Source: an uncultured Thermomicrobium sp. (GTDB lineage: Bacteria > Chloroflexota > Chloroflexia > Thermomicrobiales > Thermomicrobiaceae). From it: a stretch of DNA of 33,257 nt. The DNA is taken from assembly GCA_938028665.1 (NCBI GenBank), contig CALIMB010000002.1, positions 1-33,257 on the forward strand, written 5' to 3'. Positions 15,788 through 23,785 of the stretch are shown here, one piece after another; the stretch's first letter is position 1; each line of letters opens with the position of its first letter. The position numbers and the translations under genes are program-made. Under the pieces are notes generated by a model. The model was not told the origin of the DNA and did not search any database. It worked only from the letters and a program-made list of their open reading frames with translations.

Positions 15788-16333
15788 ATGAGCGAGCAGA
15801 TCGCACCGACCCAAGCAGCTCTTGTTCCTGCACCGCTGGGAAGTGGCCTTTTGCCGTATGGGCTCCCCGATCCCGGAGCACAACCACTTCTGCCCAGCGG
15901 GCGGACAGTGCGTATTGAAGCGTTTCGGCATGTTGCGATTCGCGTCGCTGACCTCCAAGTAGCGGAGTGTTTCTATCGCGAATTCTTCGGTATGGAGGTT
16001 GTCTGGCGTGTCCGACGTGCGGGTGAGGCCTGGGAGTATTTCCCCTCAGACTTTGACTGGGACGCGGGGCTCCGTAGCGGCGTCTTCCCGCAGTATGTTT
16101 TGCTTCGGAACGGTCCGCTGGCGTTGCTCCTGCAGTTTGCTGGTCGCGGGACAGTCTTTGTCGAGCCGCGTCTTGTCCATTTGAGTTTACGCGTCACACC
16201 AGAGACGCTGTTGGAACTCCGTGCCGATGTGCTTGTCCGTGGGTACGCCGTTGCCGAGAGTAACGAGCACTCCTTTGTCTTTCGTGACCCCTTCGGGATC
16301 ACCTGGCATGTAACCGATCGACCAGCAAGTTGA
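15788..16333 (+). CDS. VOC-superfamily (glyoxalase/dioxygenase-like) protein
   Basis: A 181-residue protein with one vicinal-oxygen-chelate module pair: FRHVAIRVADLQVAECFYREFFGMEVVW (residues about 46-73) is the typical first beta-alpha-beta unit, and LVHLSLRV...FRDPFGITWHVTD closes the second. His48, His in LVHLSL and the terminal acidic positions are candidate metal ligands. About 40 residues of proline-rich sequence precede the domain, so a later start is possible, but the ATG at 15788 is 20 bases after the glycosidase stop and preceded by GAGAGGATGG. The family includes glyoxalase I, extradiol dioxygenases and antibiotic-binding proteins; no specific role can be assigned. Confidence 0.8.
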   Translation: MSEQIAPTQAALVPAPLGSGLLPYGLPDPGAQPLLPSGRTVRIEAFRHVAIRVADLQVAECFYREFFGMEVVWRVRRAGEAWEYFPSDFDWDAGLRSGVFPQYVLLRNGPLALLLQFAGRGTVFVEPRLVHLSLRVTPETLLELRADVLVRGYAVAESNEHSFVFRDPFGITWHVTDRPAS

Positions 16334-16371
16334 GCAGTGAGGCTTGGCGGGGCGCTGAAAGGAGTCTTCGC

Positions 16372-16839
16372 ATGCTCCATCCCTACCAAGAGTTGATTGA
16401 CCTACTGTCTGAGACGCTGCGCCGGCTCCAGAGCATGCTCTGCGACAAGGAGACGAGCGGAAGGGAAGGAGAAACCCGACTGGCGCGTATTGTTGCCCAT
16501 TTAGCCGCGGTCGAAGCGCTGATGCGCCAGCGCATCTTGCGGATGGTTGCCCAGGACACACCGTATTTTCGTGCTGTCGATCTCACTGGCACTGCAGAGG
16601 CAGTGAGCTCGCTGGCTGAAGCGCTGGAGCGGCTTGGCCAAGAGCGGGGCGATACTCTGACGACGCTGATGACACTCTCCCTCAAGGACTGGGAACGGCG
16701 GGCGATCCACGAGCGCCTCGGTGAAGTGACGGTGGAGGATCTTGTCGAGCAGCTTGTGGAGCACGATCGGGTTCACCTCGAACAAGTTGAGCAGTTATTG
16801 TCCGGTCAGGAGCCGGTGTGGCCTCCGGAACCGAGCTGA
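16372..16839 (+). CDS. DinB/YfiT-like four-helix protein
   Basis: A 155-residue all-helical protein. IVAHLAAVEALMRQRI, then LVEQLVEHDRVHLEQVEQLL near the C-terminus, gives the three-histidine metal site (His in AHL, His and His in EHDRVH) of the DinB family. Members are metal-dependent enzymes or thiol-transferases; those with mycothiol or bacillithiol act in detoxification, but the substrate is not evident here. The ATG at 16372 has AAAGGAG 7 bases upstream. The 3' end overlaps the convergent LLM-oxidoreductase gene by 34 bases. Confidence 0.8.
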   Translation: MLHPYQELIDLLSETLRRLQSMLCDKETSGREGETRLARIVAHLAAVEALMRQRILRMVAQDTPYFRAVDLTGTAEAVSSLAEALERLGQERGDTLTTLMTLSLKDWERRAIHERLGEVTVEDLVEQLVEHDRVHLEQVEQLLSGQEPVWPPEPS

Positions 16840-17618
16840 ATGGGTGCTGCCGCTTTGACGAGTGCCAGAACCTCATCGAGACGATCGCGAGCGGTGACTG
16901 CACGCACGACGGTCTCGTCCAACCGTGTCTCCCATGGCTTCAACGCTGTAGCCAACTCTTCGGCGTGCTCTACCGCGAGTGCAGTGGCGAGTGCCCTGAC
17001 GCCCATGCGCGCAAAGTGCTCGCGATAGCCTGGGAAGCGCTCATACCGTGCTGCCTCCTCTTCCAGACGGGGGAACGCTTCGCGGCCCAGTGAGACGCGC
17101 ACATAGGCGTAGCGCCGTGGGAGTGCTCGTCCGGCGGCAGTAGCGCCTTCGGCGAGCCAGTGTGTTGCTTGCTCCACGTGTGCTGGAGTCAGCCAGTTGA
17201 AGAGCACAGCATCGGCCAGTTCGCCAGCCAAACGGCACATGCGCGGGCCGAGCGCCGCGATGACGAGCTCGCCGGGAAAAGCTGCACGCAGTGTCAAGGC
17301 ACCGGTGCGCACACGCAGGAGAGCACCCGGACCCGCCCCTGCACCGATACCGAGGCGTAGGCGATCCAGCGGAAGCTGCAGTTCCCTCACTCGTTCAGCG
17401 ATTCGTTCTGGTGTCCATCGAGTCAGCGGTAAGACACCGACTCCGAGCGCAATCCGTTGGGTCACTGATGCTGCTGCAGCGAGTGCTGCCATCCCATCAC
17501 CATCCGGCGTGTCGTTGACCCAGAAGGTGCGATATCCCAATGCCTCGCAAGCAGCCGCTGCCGCGCGAATCACTTCGTGGGAGACCGTTGCAGCCAGCCC
17601 AAATCCTCGTGCGACCAT
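16806..17618 (-). CDS. LLM-class (luciferase-like, probably F420-dependent) oxidoreductase
   Basis: A 270-residue TIM-barrel protein of the bacterial luciferase superfamily. GLAATVSHEVIRAAAAACEALGYRTFWVND, then VTQRIALGVGVLPLTRWTP, then LDRLRLGIGAG and ALGPRMCRLAGELADAVLFNWLTP are the characteristic blocks. It is somewhat short for the family (usually 290-340). Members use FMNH2 or F420; the cofactor is not certain, although F420 is known in Thermomicrobia. The ATG at 17618 has AAGGAG 8 bases upstream; the frame is open further but lacks a ribosome site there. Confidence 0.82.
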   Translation of the reverse strand: MVARGFGLAATVSHEVIRAAAAACEALGYRTFWVNDTPDGDGMAALAAAASVTQRIALGVGVLPLTRWTPERIAERVRELQLPLDRLRLGIGAGAGPGALLRVRTGALTLRAAFPGELVIAALGPRMCRLAGELADAVLFNWLTPAHVEQATHWLAEGATAAGRALPRRYAYVRVSLGREAFPRLEEEAARYERFPGYREHFARMGVRALATALAVEHAEELATALKPWETRLDETVVRAVTARDRLDEVLALVKAAAPIQLGSGGHTGS

Positions 17619-17742
17619 TGCCCAACTCCTTACGTTCCTCGCTCGGCAATCGTAGCTGAAGAACGGGGCCTGATGGGGAACAGAGCGCAATATCGCCATC
17701 CTGCTAGGCTGCTTCAGTGCGATACAATGGGAGGTTCGTGTT

Positions 17743-19188
17743 GTGGCGCGGACAACGCCACGACGAAGAGGTTGGTTGCTCATGACCAAGGACGCTCACA
17801 CCAGACCAGTGCGAATCGTTATTGCCGGTGGTGGGTTCGCCGGGGTGACAGTAGCGCACGAACTCCGCCGGGCAGCACGCCGCGGGGAGATTGAGGTCGC
17901 GTTGATCTCCCGGGAGAACGCGTTCGTTTTCTATCCACTGATGCCAGAAGTGATTTCAGGTGCCTTACGTGTTGAAACTATCCTGACGTCAATTCGGCAT
18001 GTCGCACCCCATGCGCGACTCTACGCGGGAGAGCTTACCAGTATTGACCTTGAGCGGAGGGTGGTCACGATCCGGCATGGGTTGTACCAACATCGCCAGG
18101 AGTCTTTAGAGCTCTCCTATGACCATCTCGTTCTCGCGTTGGGTGGTGTGCCGGCCACATTTGGTATTCCAGGACTTGACGACTACGCGTTTGATGTTCA
18201 GCGACTCGCGAATGCCTTTGCCCTCCGAAACCACCTTATTGATCTCCTCGAACAAGCCGATATCGAAGCGGATCCAGAGGAGCAGCGGCGTTTACTGACG
18301 GTTGTGGTGATCGGGGGTGGGCCAACCGGGGTGGAAGTCGCAGCTGAGATCCGCAGCCTGTTCACGCATGCGCTCCGCTATTACCAGAACATTCGGCCGG
18401 GAACGGAGCGAGTGGTGCTAGTGGAAGCACTGTCACGCGTGCTTCCGAGCTTTCCTGAGACAGCTGCCGCGCGGGCTGTACAGGAACTCCAGCGGCGTGG
18501 GATCGAGGTCCTGCTTGGTCGCAAGGTTGTCCGAGTGGAACCTGCGGCCGTGACGCTTGAGGATGGGACAGTTCTGGAGTCACGGACGATTGTCAGTGCG
18601 ATCGGCGTGGAACCAAATCCGATTGTACGGAGCTTCAATCTTCCGCTCGATGAACGAGGACGGATCGTCGTCGATGCGTACCTGCGAGTGCAAGGCATGC
18701 CGAACGTTTGGGCACTCGGCGATAATGCGGCCGTCATCGACCCGGCGACTGGTCGACCCTATGCGCCGACCGCTCAGCATGCGGTACGACAAGCCCAGCT
18801 ATTGGCACGTAATCTCTTAGCGACCCTGCATCACCGCGAGCTGGCGCCGATGCGCTATCGCACCCGCGGTATGATGGTCACGCTTGGTGATCATGCTGCT
18901 ATCGCCTGGCTCGGTCGGGTGACGCTTGATGGCTTCCTCGCCTGGTGGCTCTGGCGCACCTATGCGCTCCTACACATCCCGCGTTGGGATCGTCGCATGC
19001 GGTTAGCGATGGAGTGGATGCTCGATCTTTTGTTCCCACCGGAACTGGTTCAGCTCAAGGTGGGACAGCCAGCGCCGGCCACCCGCCGCGTGGTCGACGC
19101 GGCTTTGCGTCGGCTGTGGGAGGGAGTGCCACCACCGAGTCTTTCCGGACTACCGATTGTCGGCTCAGCGCGGCGGCGCTGCGAGTGA
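17743..19188 (+). CDS. ndh: Type II NADH dehydrogenase-like FAD oxidoreductase
   Basis: A 481-residue flavoprotein that should oxidise NADH and reduce quinone at the inner face of the membrane without pumping protons. The FAD dinucleotide fold is RIVIAGGGFAGVTVAHEL near residue 25; the NADH fold is TVVVIGGGPTGVEVAAEI near residue 187. PNVWALGDNAAV and PTAQHAVRQAQLLARNL are the family's FAD-ribityl and quinone-side motifs. A C-terminal amphipathic region (FLAWWLWRTYALLHIPRWDRRMR) likely sits on the membrane, as in Ndh. GTG at 17743 has GGGAGG 8 bases upstream; ATG at 17782 would also give a complete protein. It overlaps the convergent peroxiredoxin gene by 24 bases. A sulfide:quinone oxidoreductase is less likely because the conserved redox cysteines are absent. 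Confidence 0.88.
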   Translation: MARTTPRRRGWLLMTKDAHTRPVRIVIAGGGFAGVTVAHELRRAARRGEIEVALISRENAFVFYPLMPEVISGALRVETILTSIRHVAPHARLYAGELTSIDLERRVVTIRHGLYQHRQESLELSYDHLVLALGGVPATFGIPGLDDYAFDVQRLANAFALRNHLIDLLEQADIEADPEEQRRLLTVVVIGGGPTGVEVAAEIRSLFTHALRYYQNIRPGTERVVLVEALSRVLPSFPETAAARAVQELQRRGIEVLLGRKVVRVEPAAVTLEDGTVLESRTIVSAIGVEPNPIVRSFNLPLDERGRIVVDAYLRVQGMPNVWALGDNAAVIDPATGRPYAPTAQHAVRQAQLLARNLLATLHHRELAPMRYRTRGMMVTLGDHAAIAWLGRVTLDGFLAWWLWRTYALLHIPRWDRRMRLAMEWMLDLLFPPELVQLKVGQPAPATRRVVDAALRRLWEGVPPPSLSGLPIVGSARRRCE

Positions 19189-19647
19189 GCGAAGAGCGGC
19201 GAGTGCTGCTTCGACGTCTGGAAGTGCACGCAGGGGTGCCCGCTCGCGATAGGCAATCGTGCCGCTGCGGTCGACGATAACGATTGCCCGTGCGGGGACC
19301 TCACGGTACCCGATGAGCTCGTCAATCTTCACGTCGTACGCCGTGATAGCCTCGCGGTTCCAATCACTGAGGAAGGGGAAGTCGACACCGAGTTCGCGTG
19401 CCCACACTGCCTGAGCAAAGTGGCTATCGCAGCTGATCGCGTAAACTTCGGCGCCCAGTGCGCGAATCTCCTCAATCTTGTCCCACAACTGGGACAACTG
19501 ATTCCTTCAACCGCTCGTGAAGGCGAAGTGGAAGAAGGTGAGAACAGCGATGCGCTCTTGCAAGATTTCACTCAAGGTGAGTGGCTGACCGAGTGTGCTT
19601 GGGAGACGAAACTCTGGAGCTCGTTCACCGACCTGGCCTGCCATCAT
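19165..19647 (-). CDS. Peroxiredoxin (AhpC/TSA family) with selenocysteine at the peroxidatic site
   Basis: A 160-residue thioredoxin-fold peroxidase, but only if TGA at 19507-19509 is read as selenocysteine 47. Upstream of it the frame encodes GQVGERAPEFRLPSTLGQPLTL and VLTFFHFAFTSG; downstream it runs on without shift as RNQLSQLWDKIEEIRALGAEVYAISCDS...LGVDFPFLSDW...REVPARAIVIVDRSG. The TGA stands where the family has its peroxidatic cysteine (AFT..C), so it replaces the catalytic residue. Known selenoprotein peroxiredoxins have the same substitution. A SECIS-like hairpin follows directly. GGAAGGG serves ATG at 19647 or 19644. The enzyme would reduce H2O2 or organic peroxides in the cytosol. 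Standard gene callers will keep only a TTG-started fragment from 19497, without the active site. Confidence 0.88.
19478..19509 (-). promoter_or_regulatory. Sec codon UGA and SECIS-like hairpin in the peroxiredoxin gene
   Basis: On the minus strand TGA (19509-19507) is followed after 9 bases by a perfect 8-bp stem UUGUCCCA/UGGGACAA (19497-19490 and 19485-19478) with loop GUUG. The loop begins 17 bases after the UGA and opens with G, which fits the general bacterial SECIS description (apical loop 16-37 bases away with an early G), though not the E. coli GGUCU loop. Confidence 0.75.
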
Positions 19648-19741
19648 CGTTCCCTTCCAACTGAACCGATATCTGCATTATGCTGCGATGGTACGATACC
19701 GAAAGCGAGCGGTGGGAGTACTGGAGGGAGTGAGCAAGACC

Positions 19742-20941
19742 GTGCAGCTGTTCAATGAGCTGACGAGGCGAGTTGAGCCTTTCTCTCCAGCCGACGGGCA
19801 TACCGTCCGACTCTACGTGTGTGGTGTCACCCCCTACGATACGACTCACATGGGGCACGCGATGACCTATTTGGTGTTCGATGTCTTCAATCGTATCTGC
19901 CAGCATCATGGCTGGCGCGTCAAGTATGTGCAGAACATCACGGATATCGACGATGACATCCTCCGCAAAGCTCGTGAGGTGGGAGAGCCGTGGGACCGGC
20001 TCGGGGATCGGTATGTCCGGCAGTTTCAGGAGGATTTAAATGCGCTCAACGTGCTTTTCCCCTCGGTCTTTCCCCGAGCCACTGAGGAAATACCGCTCAT
20101 GATCGAGATGATCCAGCGGCTGCTCGAACAAGGTGCAGCGTACATCCGTGACGGTACGGTCTACTTCCGCGTTGCCAGCGCTCCGGACTATGGGCATCTG
20201 TGTCGCTGTAGTCGCGAGGAGATGATCCGCCTCTCGGCCGAGCGGGGCGCCGATCCGCAGGATCCGCGGAAAGAAGACCCGCTCGATTTCATTCTCTGGC
20301 AAGCAGCACAGCCCGGCGAACCGACATGGGAGAGCCCATGGGGGCCTGGGCGGCCGGGCTGGCACATCGAGTGCAGCGCGATGGCGATAAAGTACCTTGG
20401 TTCCCAGATTGATGTGCACGGCGGTGGTTCTGATCTCATTTATCCCCATCACGAGAGTGAGATTGCCCAGGCGGAAGGCTACACCGGCACGAGACCGTTC
20501 TCACGTTTCTGGGTACATGTGGCCATGGTGGAGTACCAAGGTGCAAAGATGTCGAAGTCGCTCGGTAACCTGGTACTGGTCCGTGACACCTTACGGCGTC
20601 ACAGCGGTGACGCTATCCGCCTCTATCTTCTGAGCCATCACTACCGGACGCCATTCACCTACGAGGATGACGGCCCGGCGCGGTTTGAGCCGCTTGTCCA
20701 GCATCTTCGTCAGGCGGTGAACGTCGTAGGGGGTCAGGCAACGCCGCTGGACCTTGCTCCGTTGCGTGACGAGCTGGTGGCTGCGCTCTCAGACGACCTG
20801 AATACCCCGCGAGCGATTGCCGTGCTGGCGGAGGCAGCTGATCGGCTGCTTGCAGCTGCTCGGGAGGGCCGTGACGTGGAACGTGCCCGCGAGCAGCTCC
20901 GGGAAATGGGAAGTCTCATCGGACTTACGGTGACGCGATGA
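19742..20941 (+). CDS. cysS: Cysteinyl-tRNA synthetase / MshC-like cysteine ligase
   Basis: About 399 residues of a class I cysteine-activating enzyme. VCGVTPYDTTHMGHAMTYLVFD carries the first zinc Cys and the HIGH motif (HMGH); YVQNITDIDDDIL, GRPGWHIECSAMA, GGGSDLIYPHHESEIAQAE and KMSKSLGNLV (KMSKS) follow. The TPYDxTHxGHA and YVQN.TD.DD versions, and the short C-terminus, resemble the mycothiol ligase MshC more than standard CysRS (CGPTVY..HIGN), which is also about 60 residues longer. It could be the genome's only CysRS in a divergent form, or a thiol-biosynthesis ligase. I place the start at GTG 19742, giving the usual QLFNELTRR N-terminus behind GGAGGGAG; GTG 19730 and ATG 19688 are alternatives. 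The peroxiredoxin is divergent from it. Confidence 0.85.
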   Translation: MQLFNELTRRVEPFSPADGHTVRLYVCGVTPYDTTHMGHAMTYLVFDVFNRICQHHGWRVKYVQNITDIDDDILRKAREVGEPWDRLGDRYVRQFQEDLNALNVLFPSVFPRATEEIPLMIEMIQRLLEQGAAYIRDGTVYFRVASAPDYGHLCRCSREEMIRLSAERGADPQDPRKEDPLDFILWQAAQPGEPTWESPWGPGRPGWHIECSAMAIKYLGSQIDVHGGGSDLIYPHHESEIAQAEGYTGTRPFSRFWVHVAMVEYQGAKMSKSLGNLVLVRDTLRRHSGDAIRLYLLSHHYRTPFTYEDDGPARFEPLVQHLRQAVNVVGGQATPLDLAPLRDELVAALSDDLNTPRAIAVLAEAADRLLAAAREGRDVERAREQLREMGSLIGLTVTR

Positions 20942-21233
20942 GCTGACACGCTCTTTCGATGTTACCCAATGGTGGTTGAGTCCGTCGTGTGTCAGGCAGC
21001 AATATGCGTGCCGTATCAGTATGTCAACGTCAGTCACCTCGCGGCATGGATTATTGGAACACTCCATAACTAGGCGCAGGTTGCGGTCGCGGACAAGGCA
21101 CGGGGAAGGAATGGGCTCTCGGAGTTTGCCGGGTCCTTATGGTCTCCATTCATTTGACTCGCTTGACAGCTGGCCACACCTGCGGCAGGCTGAAGTTTGG
21201 ACGACTTGGATGCACCGGAAAGGACAGAGAGGA
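20942..21233. other. Intergenic region, nothing recognised
   Basis: About 290 bases between the cysteine ligase gene and the small membrane protein gene. No promoter, RNA gene or terminator stands out. Confidence 0.3.
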
Positions 21234-21491
21234 ATGGGTGAAATACTGCCAATCAGCGCCGGTGTTGTGGTGGGGCTCATCTGCTGGCGGATCGCTTCGG
21301 TGCGGCTCCGCACCGCTGCCTTAGTGATCCTCAGCGTTCTTTTTGGGGCACTGGCCAGTTTTCTTACCGGTGAGCTCGCCTTGACGTGGGCTTTCCTCTT
21401 GATCGACATCCCACTCGTCTTCCTGGTCGCTGTTGGAACAAGCCTTCTGGTGGCACGTGTGGCTCGAGCCCGCCAAATCGCTCGTCATTGA
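21234..21491 (+). CDS. Small membrane protein, function unknown
   Basis: An 85-residue hydrophobic protein with three likely membrane segments: ILPISAGVVVGLICW (about 4-18), AALVILSVLFGALASFL (about 28-44) and AFLLIDIPLVFLVAVGTSLL (about 53-72), then a basic end ARVARARQIARH. The ATG at 21234 is preceded by AAAGGACAGAGAGGA. An in-frame ATG at 21210 would add eight residues. I do not recognise a family. Confidence 0.55.
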   Translation: MGEILPISAGVVVGLICWRIASVRLRTAALVILSVLFGALASFLTGELALTWAFLLIDIPLVFLVAVGTSLLVARVARARQIARH

Positions 21492-21571
21492 CCCGTTGCC
21501 GCGCGTCTGTAGTGAGCGCCGCCTGAGTCGTCACTCGGCGGCGCTCAGCTATCGGAGGATGGGCACCTGAT

Positions 21572-23275
21572 ATGAGCAATCATGCAGACATGTTCCTCGT
21601 GCAGCGGGGGGACCAGGAGAACCGTGTTGACCAGATACTCGGCGAGGAGCGCCGCTGGCACTGGTGGCAGCGTGCAGTCATCTACCATATTTACCCCCGC
21701 TCCTTTGCAGACAGTAATGGTGATGGTGTTGGTGACCTTGAGGGGATTCGCCAGAAGCTTGATTACCTTGTGTGGCTTGGCGTTGACGCCATCTGGCTTT
21801 CCCCTATTTTCCGCTCACCGATGGTTGACTTCGGCTACGACATTAGTGACTATCTTGACGTTGATCCGACGTTCGGGACATTCGAGGATCTTGAGCGGCT
21901 GATCGCGGACGCCCATGCGCGGGGACTGAGAGTGATCCTCGACTTCGTTCCCAACCACACCTCTGATCAACATCCCTGGTTCGTTGAGTCGCGCAGAAGC
22001 CGCGATGATTCGCGCCGCAACTGGTATATCTGGGCTGATCCTGCTCCTGATGGCGGCCCACCGAACAACTGGCGCAGTGTCTTTGGGGGATCGGCATGGG
22101 AGTTCGATGCTGCGACAGGACAGTACTATCTGCACACCTTTCTGAAGGAACAACCCGATTTGAACTGGAGAAATCCGGAAGTCCAAGCAGCCATGCTCGA
22201 TGTCCTGCGCTTCTGGTTCGCGCGGGGAGTTGATGGTTTTCGCCTTGACGCCATCTGGTTCTTGATTAAAGACGCAGAGCTGCGCGATAACCCAGTGAAT
22301 CCAGACTACACGCCTGACCAGCCACCCTATCGTGAGCTCCTTCCTGTCTACTCCAGTGACCGTCCAGAGATCCACGAGATCCTGGCTCGTATGCGCCAAG
22401 TTGCCGATGCGTTCGGTGAGCGCTTGCTCATTGGCGAGATTTACCTGCCGATGGGACGCCTCGTCACCTACTACGGGTGCCCTCATCGGCGCGAACTCCA
22501 CTTGCCGTTTAACTTTGAACTTCTCTTGCTTCCTTGGGAACCTCGCCGCATTGCTGCCGCCATTGACACCTACGAGGCGCTGCTCAGTCCCCACGACTGG
22601 CCAAACTGGGTGTTGAGTAATCATGACCGACCACGTGTGGCCACTCGCGTGGGTGCAGCACAGGCACGGGTTGCTGCTATGCTGCTCCTCACCCTTCGCG
22701 GCACGCCGACGATCTACTACGGTGACGAACTTGGACTTGCTGATGTGCCCATTCCACCCGAGCGACGACGCGATCCGCTGGAACACACGATTGGACCGGG
22801 AGCGGGGCGTGACGCCTGTCGGACACCAATGCCCTGGGATAAGGGCCCGAACGCTGGTTTTACCAGCGGCGAACCGTGGCTCCCACTCAATCCGGATTAC
22901 CCCACGCGCAATGTCGCGGTACAACGGGATGATCCCCACTCGATGCTGGCGCTCTACCGTGAACTGCTTGTGCTGCGCCGTGCGGAACCAGCGTTGGCTA
23001 TCGGGCACTATCGTCCAGTCGGCGCCACTGAGAGTGTCCTTGCGTATCTGCGTGAGGTCGCTGGACGTCGGCTGCTCGTGGTGCTCAACTTCGGTGGACA
23101 CGAGCAGATGTTTGCCAGTACGCGTTTTCCTCTCCGCGGGATAGTTCTCCTTTCCACCTACCTCGACCGGCAAGGAGAGCCTATCCAGGGTGGCATACGC
23201 CTCCGCCCCAACGAAGGCTGTATCGTTGCGCTGCGAGAAGAGCAAACATTGCGAGCGAGCGTGGCTGGAGCGTGA
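21572..23275 (+). CDS. GH13 alpha-glucosidase (oligo-1,6-glucosidase type)
   Basis: A 567-residue cytosolic amylase-family enzyme (no signal peptide). Conserved regions in order: calcium-type loop DSNGDGVGDLEG (about 47-58), region I DFVPNHT, region II DGFRLDAIW with nucleophile Asp226, region III LIGEIY with acid/base Glu289, region IV LSNHDRPR with Asp352. The loop after region II and PMPWDKGPNAGF place it with alpha-glucosidases and oligo-1,6-glucosidases of subfamilies 17/23/31 rather than with trehalose synthase. It should release glucose from short malto- or isomalto-oligosaccharides, or from sucrose or trehalulose. A sugar kinase gene lies next but one intergenic region away, which suggests a sugar-use locus. 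The annotated start ATG at 21572 leaves about 30 residues before the barrel. Confidence 0.9.
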   Translation: MSNHADMFLVQRGDQENRVDQILGEERRWHWWQRAVIYHIYPRSFADSNGDGVGDLEGIRQKLDYLVWLGVDAIWLSPIFRSPMVDFGYDISDYLDVDPTFGTFEDLERLIADAHARGLRVILDFVPNHTSDQHPWFVESRRSRDDSRRNWYIWADPAPDGGPPNNWRSVFGGSAWEFDAATGQYYLHTFLKEQPDLNWRNPEVQAAMLDVLRFWFARGVDGFRLDAIWFLIKDAELRDNPVNPDYTPDQPPYRELLPVYSSDRPEIHEILARMRQVADAFGERLLIGEIYLPMGRLVTYYGCPHRRELHLPFNFELLLLPWEPRRIAAAIDTYEALLSPHDWPNWVLSNHDRPRVATRVGAAQARVAAMLLLTLRGTPTIYYGDELGLADVPIPPERRRDPLEHTIGPGAGRDACRTPMPWDKGPNAGFTSGEPWLPLNPDYPTRNVAVQRDDPHSMLALYRELLVLRRAEPALAIGHYRPVGATESVLAYLREVAGRRLLVVLNFGGHEQMFASTRFPLRGIVLLSTYLDRQGEPIQGGIRLRPNEGCIVALREEQTLRASVAGA

Positions 23276-23785
23276 GCGGGGTGGGATGATATTGTCTGTC
23301 CCTGTGTCAGATCTCACCCCTCCAAGTGCGAATCCTGCCGCACGCGCTCCCCGTTCATTGTGGTAGCGTGGGAGGTAGCCCGATCAGGCAGACGCATTAC
23401 TTCTCTAGGTCCCCCACGCCTCACTTCCACGGCATGCGCACTTCCAGCCAAGAGCCTGCACGGACCGACTTCGTCCTGCCACACCGTTGGTACCAGCGAG
23501 GTTACGTCAGTGACATGCGGCACGTGACGACCCATTACTCCGGTGTCCGTGCAGTCAACGTGATGAGGATGAGAGGACCAAAGCTAGTCGGGAGATCTCA
23601 CTGTTTCGCGCGTCGTCAACCCGGAAAGAAGGTGGAAACAATTAGTATGGTAGGGAGTGAGCTCGTTTGTCTCTGGCACAAGAGGCTGCATCCAGTTGTC
23701 CATGTTGAGGCATCTTGACGACAGGCAGCCAGCATCGGATCATCGCGGTGCTGATGGTCGACACCAGGAGAGGTGGCCGGCCACG
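23276..23785. other. Intergenic region, no gene supported
   Basis: About 500 bases between the GH13 and kinase genes. Frames are open through part of it but give no recognisable sequence. The kinase frame is itself open upstream to 23657, yet those residues do not resemble a PfkB N-terminus. Confidence 0.4.

Noticed and set aside
19165-19497. Peroxiredoxin as a pseudogene or as a short TTG-started gene
   Set aside because: No frame change is needed across the TGA, the TGA stands at the catalytic position and a hairpin follows; selenocysteine explains all three facts better.
21815-23317. A 500-codon open frame on the minus strand
   Set aside because: Fully antisense to the GH13 gene, whose catalytic motifs are intact; the translation has no recognisable domain.
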